64,000 nt of DNA from Isoalcanivorax pacificus W11-5 (GCF_000299335.2 NZ_CP004387.1:2914001-2978000), one strand, 5' to 3'. Shown: positions 18,134-26,871, counted from the stretch's first letter. A program made the numbers and translations. The notes: generated by a model from the sequence alone, not told the origin.

Positions 18134-18949
18134 TTACTCAAATTGCAGCACATCGGGCAACGGGGCCAGCGTCACCGGCGTCGCAGGCACTTCACCGGCA
18201 AGCCGATCCAGGCGTTCCTGGGTCAGTGGGTGTGAACGAAAAAGCGTTTCCCATTCTGATTCGTCGTAGTGATCACGGATATGCTGGAAGAACTCTTCGG
18301 CGCCCGCAGCGTGGCCATAATAGGCTTTCAGTGTATCCAGCGCGAAGCGGTCGGCCCGGCGCTCCATGTCGCGATCGAAACTCAGTGACGTCAACATGCC
18401 GGCCTGCATCAGTGCTTGCTGAACACCCGCACCGCCGGTGTCGCCGGTGGCCACTGCCCAGACCACCGCCAGCACAGCCTGACGGCTCAACAGGGCCGCC
18501 GGATCGCGATAATGAACATGGCCGATCTCGTGGGCCAGCACCATTGCCAGCGCGTTCTCGGATGACACGTTCTGCAACAGGCCCCGCGTGATGAAGACAT
18601 GCCCGCCCAGCGTGGCGAAGGCATTCGGCAGGTCCGCATCCATGTAATGCGCCCGGATGCGGATATCCTCGCTGACACCACCCGCCTGAGCCAGCGCGGC
18701 AGCCAGCGTGTCGAGGGCCTGGCTACGCGGGTCCGGAGGCGACTCGTCGGTGAGATGCTCCGTGACCGCCACTTCCCATGCAAAGGGAATGTGTGGCGCC
18801 AGTTGGCGGGCCAGCAACAACAGCACCAAGGTAATCCCAACGACCGCCAGCGCCACGGCACCCAGCAGCCAGGCAAATTCCAGCAGGGCGCTGCTGGGCG
18901 GGTTGTTGATGTGCTCCGGCGGACGCGGATTACCCTCGGGCAGCCTCAT
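18134..18949 (-). CDS. M48-family zinc metallopeptidase, membrane-anchored
   Basis: 271 residues. One strong membrane segment (~22-50) leads to an M48 catalytic domain with HEIGH at 140-144, preceded by HVFITRGLL and followed by the downstream Glu in RDMERRADRFALD. The C-terminus has the family's R-S-H-P-x-T-x-x-R-x-x-R-L pattern. The domain order resembles the HtpX/BepA-type peptidases that deal with envelope proteins. The start overlaps by four bases with the stop of a YbjQ-like gene, which overlaps a second YbjQ-like gene in the same way. The three are almost surely one translationally coupled operon. Confidence 0.92.
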   Translation of the reverse strand: MRLPEGNPRPPEHINNPPSSALLEFAWLLGAVALAVVGITLVLLLLARQLAPHIPFAWEVAVTEHLTDESPPDPRSQALDTLAAALAQAGGVSEDIRIRAHYMDADLPNAFATLGGHVFITRGLLQNVSSENALAMVLAHEIGHVHYRDPAALLSRQAVLAVVWAVATGDTGGAGVQQALMQAGMLTSLSFDRDMERRADRFALDTLKAYYGHAAGAEEFFQHIRDHYDESEWETLFRSHPLTQERLDRLAGEVPATPVTLAPLPDVLQFE

Positions 18950-19395
18950 CGTCGTGGAAACAGCGCGGTACCATAGGCCAGCACTTCAACGGAGCCCAGG
19001 CCATTGCGGTCGTTGCCGGCCACACGGCTGGTTTCCATCTTGATATTCAGGATGGCCTCGGCCCCCAGTGCAGCGGCTTCTTCCTGCATGCGCAGAATGG
19101 CCTCGCGGCGGGCGCGGTCGATCAGGCTTTCATAAGACGCGATGCGGCCACCGACAAGCCCCCGCAGCCCGGCCGCGATGGTCTTGAAGTAATCCACCGA
19201 GACCACCACATTGCCGCTGACAAGCGTGCTGTTGTGATGGATGTATTGTTCCGGCACGTAACGGCCCGGCAGCAACAGCAGTGCGCGGTACTCATCCTCA
19301 CGCTGCTGAATGGACGCATAATGGCGCCGCTCGTTGAGCCTGCCAAACACGTACCCCAGTGTCAGCAGGGTAAGAAAGACGGCCAGTTCAATCAT
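18946..19395 (-). CDS. YbjQ-like (DUF74) domain protein with N-terminal membrane helix
   Basis: 149 residues. A short membrane helix (IELAVFLTLLTLGYVFG) is joined to a YbjQ/heavy-metal-binding-type domain: TLVSGNVVVSVDYFKTIAAGLRGLVGGRIASYESLIDRARREAI...GAEAILNIKMETS and the closing VEVLAYGTAL. The family forms pentamers of unknown function. Compared with the neighbouring soluble paralog, this copy is membrane-tethered. Four-base overlaps join it to the M48 gene downstream and to the YbjQ gene upstream. Confidence 0.85.
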   Translation of the reverse strand: MIELAVFLTLLTLGYVFGRLNERRHYASIQQREDEYRALLLLPGRYVPEQYIHHNSTLVSGNVVVSVDYFKTIAAGLRGLVGGRIASYESLIDRARREAILRMQEEAAALGAEAILNIKMETSRVAGNDRNGLGSVEVLAYGTALFPRR

Positions 19396-19718
19396 GGCGC
19401 GAGATTCTCGACCACGACGGCGGTGCCGTACACCAGAATCTCGGAGGCGCCGGGCGCGATGGTGGAGGTGCCAAAACGCACGTTGAGTACGGCATTGGCA
19501 CCCGCTGCTCTGGCCTGCTCTTTCATACGTTCCAGAGCAGCATCGCGGGATTCGTTCAGCAATTCGGTGTACCCCTTGAGCTCACCACCGAAGATGTTTT
19601 TCAACCCGGCCATCATGTCGCGGCCAACATGCTTGGCCCGCACGGTACTGCCCTGCACCAGCCCCAGATGCCGGACAATACGCAGGCCCGGTACGATTTC
19701 CATATTACTGATCAGCAT
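19392..19718 (-). CDS. YbjQ family (DUF74) protein
   Basis: 108 residues, near the full length of YbjQ. The start at 19718 follows GGGGGATGCA; a second ATG (19703) is possible. Landmarks are LGLVQGSTVRAKHVGRDMMAGLKNIFGGELKGYTELL, then GANAVLNVRFGTS and EILVYGTAVVVE. The soluble form is encoded first, the tethered form second, the peptidase third, with ATGA-type overlaps throughout. This coupling suggests the three act as one unit, possibly a YbjQ assembly delivering to or regulating the peptidase; this is inference. Confidence 0.9.
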   Translation of the reverse strand: MLISNMEIVPGLRIVRHLGLVQGSTVRAKHVGRDMMAGLKNIFGGELKGYTELLNESRDAALERMKEQARAAGANAVLNVRFGTSTIAPGASEILVYGTAVVVENLAP

Positions 19719-19760
19719 TGCATCCCCCAGTGAACAGTCTGTTTGTTGTAGGCCGCCCTG

Positions 19761-20159
19761 TCAGGGCTTGTTCTCCATCAAGGCCGCCAGCGCCTCGCGG
19801 TACGCCCCCGGCAGGGGTTGCGGACGCTGGCTGCCGTGGTCGAAATATACCTGTACGGCACGGCCGCGCGCCACACACTGGCCCTGCTGCCAGGCTTCCT
19901 GGCAGACGGTAAAGGAGCTGTTGCCCAGCCGCTCCACGCCGGTACGGATTTCCACCTCATGGCCGTAATAGATCTGGGCCACGAAATCAATCTCGATACG
20001 CGCCAGGATAAGATTCATCCGGGATGGGTCCAGGTCCGGCGAGAAGATACGGAAAATGGCCTCGCGGCCGGTTTCAAACCAGCCCGCCACCACGGTGTTG
20101 TTGATGTGGCCGAAGGCATCGGTTTCATAAAAGCGGGGAAAAATCTCGTGCGTGATCAT
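19761..20159 (-). CDS. 4HBT hot-dog acyl-CoA thioesterase
   Basis: 132 residues from the ATG at 20159 (AGGATG upstream). Motifs of the YbgC/4-hydroxybenzoyl-CoA thioesterase family: R-F-Y-E-T-D-A-F-G-H-I-N-N near the N-terminus with the catalytic Asp, GWFETGREAIFR, and a central ARIEIDFVAQIYYGHEVEIRTGVERLG. Such enzymes hydrolyse acyl-CoA in the cytoplasm. The substrate cannot be read from sequence, but the window's many fatty-acid genes make an acyl-CoA likely. It sits 42 bases upstream of the YbjQ/M48 operon on the same strand and could be transcribed with it. Confidence 0.88.
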   Translation of the reverse strand: MITHEIFPRFYETDAFGHINNTVVAGWFETGREAIFRIFSPDLDPSRMNLILARIEIDFVAQIYYGHEVEIRTGVERLGNSSFTVCQEAWQQGQCVARGRAVQVYFDHGSQRPQPLPGAYREALAALMENKP

Positions 20160-20395
20160 GCAGCATCCTGATATGTGTAACAGCAACGGTCCATTATAGC
20201 CGCCGCGCACGCTCACCGGTGACTGCCGGGTCCGGCACCGCATGCAGGGTGCCTGCACTTATAACCGGCTGGAATGAGCAAAGACATATTCACCACTTCA
20301 CAAGCCCGCAGCGACGGAGTAGCGTCGGAACACCAGGGCAGGCCGGCTGATGCCTGCGCGCTGCCGTTGAACCGTTCTGACCAAGGAGAAGCACC

Positions 20396-21034
20396 ATGTC
20401 ACTGCGTATCGGCGATACTGCGCCGGATTTCACTCAGGATTCATCCATTGGCAAGATCCATTTCCATGAATGGGCAGGTGATAGCTGGGTCGTGTTCTAT
20501 TCGCACCCGGCCGACTTTACCCCCGTGTGCACCACGGAACTGGGTCGCACTGCAAAGCTGAAGGATGAGTTCGACAAGCGCGGCGTCAAGGTCCTGGCCC
20601 TGAGCGTGGACCCGGCGGATTCGCACCGTACCTGGATTGAGGACATCAACGAAACCCAGCAGTGCGAGGTGGACTTCCCGATCATCGCGGATGCCGACAA
20701 GAGCGTGGCCACGCAGTATGACATGCTGCACCCGAATGCCTCGGAAACCGTGACGGTCCGTTCGGTATTCTTTATAGACCCGAACAAGAAGGTACGCGCC
20801 ACCATCACCTACCCGCCCAGCACCGGCCGCAGCTTCGCGGAAATCCTGCGCGTGATCGATTCACTGCAACTGGCGGACTCGCACAAGGTGGCCACGCCGG
20901 TGGACTGGCAGGATGGCGACGATGTGGTGATCCTGCCGAGCATCAAGGATGAGGAGGAGATCAAGCGCCGGTTCCCGAAGGGGTACAAGGCGATCAAGCC
21001 GTACCTGCGCATTACCCCGCAGCCGAACAAGTAA
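20396..21034 (+). CDS. 1-Cys (Prx6-type) peroxiredoxin
   Basis: 212 residues; AAGGAG lies just before the ATG at 20396. The peroxidatic site is S-H-P-A-D-F-T-P-V-C-T-T-E with Cys45. The long C-terminal arm (DSHKVATPVDWQDGDDVVI...FPKGYKAIKPYLRITP) is the Prx6 dimerisation domain. These enzymes reduce hydrogen peroxide and lipid hydroperoxides in the cytoplasm. One further Cys in TQQCEVDF is not at the usual resolving position. A monocistronic gene; no OxyR-like site was recognised in the 120 bases upstream. Confidence 0.95.
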   Translation: MSLRIGDTAPDFTQDSSIGKIHFHEWAGDSWVVFYSHPADFTPVCTTELGRTAKLKDEFDKRGVKVLALSVDPADSHRTWIEDINETQQCEVDFPIIADADKSVATQYDMLHPNASETVTVRSVFFIDPNKKVRATITYPPSTGRSFAEILRVIDSLQLADSHKVATPVDWQDGDDVVILPSIKDEEEIKRRFPKGYKAIKPYLRITPQPNK

Positions 21035-21091
21035 ACGCTGCAAGGTGTTGCCCCGCGTGCGCCGTTTCGGCGGCACGCGCGGGTTCCCGAG

Positions 21092-21808
21092 ATGCCCTTC
21101 CCCACCCTGCTTGCCGATCCCGCCACCTGGTCCATTCTCGGTCACCTCACGGCTGCCTGGCTGGCCGGCAGCCTGATCGGCCTGGAACGCAGCTACCATG
21201 GCCGCCCGGCCGGGTTTCGCACGCATGCGCTGGTCTGTCTGGCGTCGGCCCTGCTGATGCTGGCGAGCACCTGGCAGTGGCGCTGGCTGGGCAATGACAT
21301 ACCGCTGGAAGCCGTGCGTACCGACCCGACCCGCATGGCGCAGGGCATCATGACCGGTATCGGTTTTCTTGGTGCCGGCGTGATCTTCAAGGAAGGCCCG
21401 ACGGTGCGCGGGTTGACCACCGCCGCCTCCATCTGGGTGACCGCCGGTATCGGCATTTTGCTGGGCGTCGGGTTCTTTCTACCGGCCACCCTTGCCACAC
21501 TGATGACGCTGGGCACCCTGTCGGCCTTTCGCTGGATCGAGTCGCATATGCCGTCGCACGCCTATGCCCACCACCGTCTGACGTTTCAGCCCGGCCATGG
21601 CATGACAGAACAGGCCCTGCGCGAATTTCTGGGCGAGCATGGCTTTCACCTTTCCATGCTGAGTTATCGCTACGGCGAGGATTCACCGGGGCTGGAGTAT
21701 CGCATGGTGATCAGGACACGTGCTGCGTCGAATATCCGGCGGCTGGCGGATGCCCTGGCAAAGATGGAGTCGGTGAAAACGTTCAGAATTGATCCAACGG
21801 GGGATTGA
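21092..21808 (+). CDS. MgtC/SapB-family membrane protein
   Basis: 238 residues. The MgtC core is clear: LAGSLIGLERSYHGRPAGFRTHALVCLASALLML, then RMAQGIMTGIGFLGAGVIFKEG-TVRGLTTAASIWVTAGIGILLG, and a C-terminal cytosolic ACT-like domain. Four or five membrane helices are predicted by eye in the first ~150 residues. MgtC proteins inhibit the F1Fo ATP synthase in Salmonella; many relatives have only a general role in membrane or magnesium physiology. It follows the peroxiredoxin by 57 bases on the same strand. The start at 21092 is supported mainly by the family alignment. Confidence 0.9.
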   Translation: MPFPTLLADPATWSILGHLTAAWLAGSLIGLERSYHGRPAGFRTHALVCLASALLMLASTWQWRWLGNDIPLEAVRTDPTRMAQGIMTGIGFLGAGVIFKEGPTVRGLTTAASIWVTAGIGILLGVGFFLPATLATLMTLGTLSAFRWIESHMPSHAYAHHRLTFQPGHGMTEQALREFLGEHGFHLSMLSYRYGEDSPGLEYRMVIRTRAASNIRRLADALAKMESVKTFRIDPTGD

Positions 21809-21883
21809 GGGGGAACTGCGCGCTACTGGCCAGAGGCCAGAACAGGCGAAGCCCACTGTTCAGCTCGCGGCTCGTAGATGGTT

Positions 21884-21912
21884 AAAAAAAAAGGGCGGTC
21901 ATCCGACCGCCC
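21884..21912 (-). terminator. Terminator of the anchor-I lipoprotein gene
   Basis: Perfect 8-base stem GGGCGGTC/GACCGCCC with an ATCC loop (21893-21912). On the minus strand it is followed by nine T (21884-21892). The gene's stop is 42 bases before it. Confidence 0.92.
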
Positions 21913-21953
21913 GATCATCATCATCCGGACCAAGAATGTGACGAATCAAAACC

Positions 21954-23825
21954 TCACTCGAATACCTGGTTCACCTGGAAGACTGCGGTGGAACCACTTA
22001 CTTCGTTGCCGATGACCAGCAGCGCTTCACCGTTCGGCGATTGCGATGCCGGTACGAATGTCAGGCCTTCCGGACCCAGATCGCCCATGATCGACAGCGC
22101 GCTTTCCGGATCGGCGGTCCAGTTTTCGCGGCTGTTGAAGTAATCCACAAAGGCCGGTGCCTGCGGGTCGGTAATGTCATAGACAAACACGCCGCCCATG
22201 CGCTCCAGGCCAATGAAGGCGAAAGTCTTGTCGCCGATCTTGCCCAGAGCGACACCTTCCGGTTCAGGGCCTTTGGCGTCGGAACGGCTGTCAAAGGCGT
22301 CGCCTTCATCATGGCCGGAGTTGAAGTAGTCTTTGCAGGGAATGCTGCGCTGCGAGCCAACCATGCATTCATCGCTGGCCAGGTACTGTTCGAAGGCATC
22401 ACCGGAATCCCACACCAGTTGGCCGTCAGCATCCCAGATGGCAAATGAACGGCCGCCGTAGGCATAAAGTGCGTCGTACATGATGCGGTCACCGGCGGCA
22501 TCCTCTTCGCCGGCGCTGTTGAACATCACCGGCGTGCCATCCGTGTTCTGGCGGTAGCCCATGACCCAGCTGATGTTCAGGCGGCCGAGGACGTCGTCTT
22601 CGCGGCAGTCGCCGGCGTCACCGGCGGTCGCGCCGCAGTAGCCAAACACGCCGGGGTTGAGCAGGCCGCCCGCCGCCAGGCTGATCAGTTGTGGCGGCAT
22701 GTCATCGCCACAGCGACGTGCAAAGCCGTTGCTGTGCACCAGATGCTTCACGCGCAGTTCTTCGACAAAACCCTGGCCCGGATCGGCGTCAGAGCAATCA
22801 TCGCTGCTGCCCCAGTAGGCGTCATTGTCCTCACCCCAGGCACGGGCATCACCTTCGTTGGCGGACACAATATAGGTCGCACCGTCCACCTCGTAAGCGG
22901 CAATGGCGTCCGGCAGGTACATGCCCTTGACGCCGGCGAAGGTGGCGATATTGATCAGGCCATCTTCGTCGGTGGCATCAATGCCGTTGCCTTCGGCACC
23001 GATGTCCTTGTAACCCAGCGGCAGGATGTCGGTCACGGTGGCGGTGGCGATATCAATCCGCGCGAACGCGTTGTTTTCTTGCAGGATTACCCAGGCAGTG
23101 CTGCCGTCGGCTGACACGGCAATGTACTCCGGTTCGAAATCCTGCGCGGCGCTGGCGTTCGGACCATAGATGCGCACACCGCTGGCACGCAGGGTCGCTT
23201 CCTGGCCGTTGAAGGCGGTGAAGTCCGCAGTCTCTGCTGTCAGGCTGGCCGGATCGGTCACGTCGATGATGCTGATCGAACCTTCCGGGTCCGTCTGGTA
23301 GTCATCAGACGGTTCCCCTTCGTTGGCCACCAGCACATACCGGCCGTCCGGGGTGAAGGTCAGCATGTCCGGCAGTGCACCCACCTCCACATGGTTGATG
23401 CGGGTCAGGTCATCCAGGCTGTACAGCGCGACATATCCGTTATCCGTCTTGACGGCCGCTTCCACCGCCAGCGCCATCAGGTTGCCGTGCAGTGCCACAC
23501 TGTTGACGGTCGCACCCGGTACCAGGTCCGTGACCGACAGCTCTTCCAGAAACACCGGCTCGCCGGGCTGGCTCACATCCAGCACATCCACCGCGCCTTT
23601 CTGGGCGTTGACCACGAACACGCGCTGCCCGGCTGCGTCATAGGTGGTGATCTCCGCCGCGCTTTCGTCAAACTGGTCAGTGCTGTAACGGCCCAGCAGG
23701 CTCAACGACAGCGACGCGGGTGTCTGTTCACCCGGAGGTGGATTACGGTCGGAGCTGCTGCCACCACAGCCGGCCAGCGTGGTGACCAGAACGGCCGAAA
23801 CGGAAAGGGCAAGCCAGTGCTTCAT
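21954..23825 (-). CDS. Choice-of-anchor I family lipoprotein (beta-propeller)
   Basis: 623 residues with a lipoprotein signal (lipobox L-A-G-C near residue 20) and a Gly/Ser/Pro linker. The mature chain is a seven-bladed-type propeller with repeats such as GRYVLVANEGEPSDDY, YIVSANEGDARAW and KTFAFIGLERMGGVFVYDI. This family was formerly annotated as alkaline phosphatase-like and is now called choice-of-anchor I; it is found on cell surfaces, often with esterase or phosphatase neighbours, but has no proven activity. Acidic D-x-D-x-D clusters (TDEDG, SDDCSDADPG) suggest calcium binding. The six cysteines are mostly in the middle third. It stands alone, with its own terminator. Confidence 0.85.
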   Translation of the reverse strand: MKHWLALSVSAVLVTTLAGCGGSSSDRNPPPGEQTPASLSLSLLGRYSTDQFDESAAEITTYDAAGQRVFVVNAQKGAVDVLDVSQPGEPVFLEELSVTDLVPGATVNSVALHGNLMALAVEAAVKTDNGYVALYSLDDLTRINHVEVGALPDMLTFTPDGRYVLVANEGEPSDDYQTDPEGSISIIDVTDPASLTAETADFTAFNGQEATLRASGVRIYGPNASAAQDFEPEYIAVSADGSTAWVILQENNAFARIDIATATVTDILPLGYKDIGAEGNGIDATDEDGLINIATFAGVKGMYLPDAIAAYEVDGATYIVSANEGDARAWGEDNDAYWGSSDDCSDADPGQGFVEELRVKHLVHSNGFARRCGDDMPPQLISLAAGGLLNPGVFGYCGATAGDAGDCREDDVLGRLNISWVMGYRQNTDGTPVMFNSAGEEDAAGDRIMYDALYAYGGRSFAIWDADGQLVWDSGDAFEQYLASDECMVGSQRSIPCKDYFNSGHDEGDAFDSRSDAKGPEPEGVALGKIGDKTFAFIGLERMGGVFVYDITDPQAPAFVDYFNSRENWTADPESALSIMGDLGPEGLTFVPASQSPNGEALLVIGNEVSGSTAVFQVNQVFE

Positions 23826-24148
23826 GCGTTTTCCCCAAAGTCAGAGCGTATGAATTTGAAGTGGCAATAACTAACGCAGGGGGATGACCGTTCGATTGAT
23901 AAAAAATGGCTATTTAATGACAGCCAGATTGCTGGCCCATTGGCATGAAATGGAATATCAGCCAAAAATATCACCCTCTACCGCACGTCGCTTCGTCCCG
24001 GATTGTTGTTTTTTTGTTCGCCCGGAATCCCTAAACTGCCGCCCGCTTACACCGGAGCAGACCGTGCCGCAACAGGGCTTTTACGCCACGCACGTCTCAA
24101 TTTCCGGCTGTAATGCCTTTTTTCCTTTTTGGAGATCCGGGGGTTCTG
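23826..24148. other. Gap with divergent promoters
   Basis: 323 bases between the anchor-I lipoprotein and the DUF427 gene, AT-rich in its first half (23890-23960). It should hold both promoters. A single ATGACAG half-site at 23917 has no partner, so it is not called a PhoB box. Confidence 0.45.
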
Positions 24149-24430
24149 ATGAAAGCGATCTGGCAGGGCCACGTGCTCGCAGCAAGTAACCACGTGATTT
24201 TCATGGGCGGCCAGCACTTCTTTCCGCCCGAGAGCGTACGCCGCAATTTCCTGGTGCCGAGCGAACGCCGCACCCGGGACGACTGGCGCGGCGAAATCTG
24301 CTACTTCCACCTGCAGTCCGAAGACCGCCAGATCACCGACGCGGCCTGGTACTACCCCGCCCCCGTCGATGATGTGGCGGCCATCTCCGGCTATATCGCC
24401 TTTGGCGAGGGCGTTGTCATCGGCCACTGA
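24149..24430 (+). CDS. DUF427 domain protein
   Basis: 93 residues. The ATG at 24149 opens MKAIWQGHVLA, the usual DUF427 N-terminus, and the rest fits: SN-VIFMGGQHFFPPESVRRNFLVPSERRTRDDWRGEICYFHL, then AAWYYPAP...ISGYIAFG. An upstream ATG at 24113 is possible but less family-like. DUF427 proteins are small beta-barrels of unknown function. The gene is followed by the RHH-regulator gene after 80 bases. Confidence 0.88.
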   Translation: MKAIWQGHVLAASNHVIFMGGQHFFPPESVRRNFLVPSERRTRDDWRGEICYFHLQSEDRQITDAAWYYPAPVDDVAAISGYIAFGEGVVIGH

Positions 24431-24480
24431 CCGGCGGCAGACCGGCAGGCTTGACCCTACCCCCTCGGATGGATGTATTA

Positions 24481-24495
24481 TTTTGTACTACATCA
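24481..24495. promoter_or_regulatory. Candidate operator upstream of the RHH-protein gene
   Basis: TTTTGTACTACATCA, sharing twelve leading bases with the perfect palindrome at 25080-25094 upstream of the AarF gene. It sits 16 bases before the GTG start at 24511, where it would cover the promoter or leader. The adjacent TGTATTA suggests a wider dyad. Confidence 0.55.
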
Positions 24496-24510
24496 ATTCG
24501 AGAGGCAGGT

Positions 24511-25038
24511 GTGACGAGCCCTGAGAAGAGCCCTGAGATGAGTCCTGACAGACCAGAACGCCGGGGGCGCGGCCGCCGGCCCGCCAGCGAGACCGAGCGC
24601 AAGGACCGGGTCATCCAGACCCGTGTCCCGCGCGATCTTGAGACCACCCTGCGCGATGCGGCAGAGCGGGAGCGCGTCAGCGTCTCGCATCTGATCCGGC
24701 ATGTCCTGGAAGACACCTTCAACCTGGTCGACAACATCGTCGCCGATTCCGCCAGCCTGGTCGGCAATGTGACCCGTGACGCCCGGCGCCTGGCCGCCAG
24801 TGCCCGCGGACAGGTACCCGCCGACAAGCCCCTGGTGCCGGCTGCCGAGGGTGGTGATACCGCCCGCGAATTGCTGGCCTCGGTGGACGCCTGGCAGGAC
24901 GTGATCGTCAACCGGCCCGGCCACTGCATCCAGTGCGGCGCCGACCTGCCGCGCGGGCAACATGCCTTTCGCGGCCTCAGCGACCAGCCCGGCACTCCCG
25001 CCGTGTGGCTGTGCGGGCACTGCCTGAACAATCTCTGA
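24511..25038 (+). CDS. Ribbon-helix-helix-like DNA-binding protein with C-terminal zinc ribbon
   Basis: 175 residues starting at a GTG (24511) with AGAGG upstream. A charged N-terminal tail (RPERRGRGRRPASETERKDR) leads into an RHH-type unit: strand V-I-Q-T-R-V-P, then helices DLETTLRDAAERERV and SVSHLIRHVLEDTFN. The C-terminus has four cysteines, C-I-Q-C and C-G-H-C, spaced ~30 apart like a zinc ribbon. The combination fits a metal-stabilised repressor. The same TTTTGTACTACA motif lies upstream of this gene and of the AarF-type kinase gene that follows after 75 bases, which suggests autoregulation plus control of the kinase. I do not recognise the subfamily by name. Confidence 0.72.
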   Translation: MTSPEKSPEMSPDRPERRGRGRRPASETERKDRVIQTRVPRDLETTLRDAAERERVSVSHLIRHVLEDTFNLVDNIVADSASLVGNVTRDARRLAASARGQVPADKPLVPAAEGGDTARELLASVDAWQDVIVNRPGHCIQCGADLPRGQHAFRGLSDQPGTPAVWLCGHCLNNL

Positions 25039-25079
25039 CTGATACCGCCGTCCCCTCGTGACGGCTTTATTTTGACCAG

Positions 25080-25094
25080 TTTTGTACTACAAAA
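25080..25094. promoter_or_regulatory. Perfect 7-1-7 palindrome upstream of the AarF-type gene
   Basis: TTTTGTA-C-TACAAAA. It matches the candidate operator at 24481-24495 in twelve consecutive bases, lies 19 bases before the ATG at 25114, and adjoins the GGAG ribosome site. Likely recognised by the RHH protein encoded just upstream. Confidence 0.65.
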
Positions 25095-25113
25095 AATGAC
25101 AAAGGAGCCTGAC

Positions 25114-26739
25114 ATGCCGCAAGACACTGCCACCGCCGCGCCGCGTGACAGCCATTCGCCGACCCGCTGGCAGGCGCTGAATGCCTTCAGTGACGGCCAG
25201 GACAACGGCCTGCGCGCCTGGCTCAACGTGCTCGACGCCAGTATCGCCGCCCTGGAACGCACCGCCTGGCAGGGCCGCAAGCTGGCCGGCCAGGCCATCC
25301 AGGCCTGGCGCCTGGTGGAAAGCGGCGCCAGCGATCTGGCCACTGAGTACCAGTTGCTGTCTGCGGAGGCGAAGCGCTGGCCGGCGCGCCTGAAGCGCCT
25401 GTCGAAAACCGGCTGGATGCTGACGCGCCTCACCGCCAGCTATCGCCTGTGGGGCACCCGTTCAGCCTTCCTGCCCGCGCACCGGCAGGCCGGGGCACTG
25501 GCCACGTTGCATCGCCGTAACGCACGTCGTTTTGCCGAGACGTCGCTGGAACAGGGCGGCGCCTTCCTGAAAATAGGCCAGTTGCTCTCGACCCGCCCGG
25601 ACCTGTTGCCTGCCCCCTGGGTGGAAGAACTGACCGCCCTGCAGGACAACGCACGCCCTGAGTCCCCGGCACAGATGCGCGCCGTGCTGGAAGAAGAATT
25701 CGGCCTGCCGGTCGAGGTGCTGTTCCGCGAGTTCGACGACGAACCGCTGGCCGCCGCCAGTATCGGCCAGGTGCACCGCGCGGTGCTGGAGGACGGCCGC
25801 GAGGTGGCGGTAAAAATCCAGCGGCCCGGCCTGCCGGACATCATTGAACTGGACATGACGCTGATGCGGCTGTTCATCGACAGCATCAGCCACCTGCTGC
25901 CGCCCACCGATCTGCCCACCATCCTGGACGAAATCGAGCGCTCGGTACGCAGCGAACTGGATTACCGCGCTGAAGCGCGCGCGATGCGCAAGGTCGGCGT
26001 GACACTGAAAGACGTCACCGGTGTGCGTGTCCCCGATACTGTCGACGCGCTGTGCAGCAAACGTGTGCTCACCACCACTTTCGTGCACGGCGAAAAATTC
26101 ACCCACGTGCTGGACCGCCATCGCGCAGCCGGTAACAACGCCGCCATCGCCGACATTCTCAGCCGGCTGCTGGATGCCTGGCTGCACCAGATTCTGGTCG
26201 GCGGCTGTTTCCACGCTGACCCGCACCCGGGCAATATCCTGCTGGCCGGGGACGGCGACCTGGTACTGCTGGATTTTGGCAGTACCGCGCACTTGCCGGA
26301 GCCTTTCCGCCAGGGGTATTTCCGCGTGTTGCAGGCAAGCATTGTCGGTGACAGCACCCTGATCGCCGACACACTGCTGCAACTGGGCTTCGGCACCCGC
26401 AGTGGCCGCCCTGACACGCTGCTCGCGTTCGCCGATGCGATGCTGGCGCAACTGCGTGAGGCGGCATTGCAGGGCGACATTCATTTCGCCTGGCCTACTC
26501 CGGAGCAGATGCTGACCCGGGCACGTGACCTGCTGGCGCAGGCGGAAGCCGACCCGGTCGACAAATTGCCGGCGGAGTTCATCATGCTGGCGCGGGTATT
26601 CGGTTCACTGGGCGGGCTGTTCCTGCACTACCAGCCGCCGCTGGATATGGCAGCGCGGTTGCTGCCGTTGTTGACGCGGGAGGACATTCTGCCGGTGAAT
26701 GCGACGGCGCCGACAGGATTCTGGCGACGACTGATGTGA
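25114..26739 (+). CDS. AarF/ABC1/UbiB-family atypical kinase
   Basis: 541 residues from the ATG at 25114 with AAAGGAG upstream (ATGs at 25096 and TTG-like starts further up lack a site). The ~110-residue N-terminal extension is Ala-rich and helical. The kinase-like core then has the family's KxGQ motif (GAFLKIGQLLSTRPDLLP), A-A-A-S-I-G-Q-V-H-R-A, V-A-V-K-I-Q-R-P, and the catalytic D-P-H-P-G-N and LLDFGST. UbiB-type proteins support ubiquinone synthesis or lipid handling as ATPases. The usual C-terminal membrane helices of UbiB are not obvious here, so this is a different subgroup. Expression is probably tied to the RHH protein upstream through a shared palindrome. Confidence 0.9.
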   Translation: MPQDTATAAPRDSHSPTRWQALNAFSDGQDNGLRAWLNVLDASIAALERTAWQGRKLAGQAIQAWRLVESGASDLATEYQLLSAEAKRWPARLKRLSKTGWMLTRLTASYRLWGTRSAFLPAHRQAGALATLHRRNARRFAETSLEQGGAFLKIGQLLSTRPDLLPAPWVEELTALQDNARPESPAQMRAVLEEEFGLPVEVLFREFDDEPLAAASIGQVHRAVLEDGREVAVKIQRPGLPDIIELDMTLMRLFIDSISHLLPPTDLPTILDEIERSVRSELDYRAEARAMRKVGVTLKDVTGVRVPDTVDALCSKRVLTTTFVHGEKFTHVLDRHRAAGNNAAIADILSRLLDAWLHQILVGGCFHADPHPGNILLAGDGDLVLLDFGSTAHLPEPFRQGYFRVLQASIVGDSTLIADTLLQLGFGTRSGRPDTLLAFADAMLAQLREAALQGDIHFAWPTPEQMLTRARDLLAQAEADPVDKLPAEFIMLARVFGSLGGLFLHYQPPLDMAARLLPLLTREDILPVNATAPTGFWRRLM

Positions 26740-26871
26740 CGAAGAGCCTTCGTCTGACCAGGGGAGCGCCGCGCTGGCACATCGCTCCCCTGGCCTTGCG
26801 ATTCCGGCTCGCTGGGTGTCAAATGCCCTTCACTCCCCAATGCAGCCAACCACGCCGGCGAGGAACCCGCC

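Noticed and set aside
23917-23923. PhoB box upstream of the anchor-I lipoprotein
   Set aside because: Only one ATGACAG half-site; no second copy at the required spacing.
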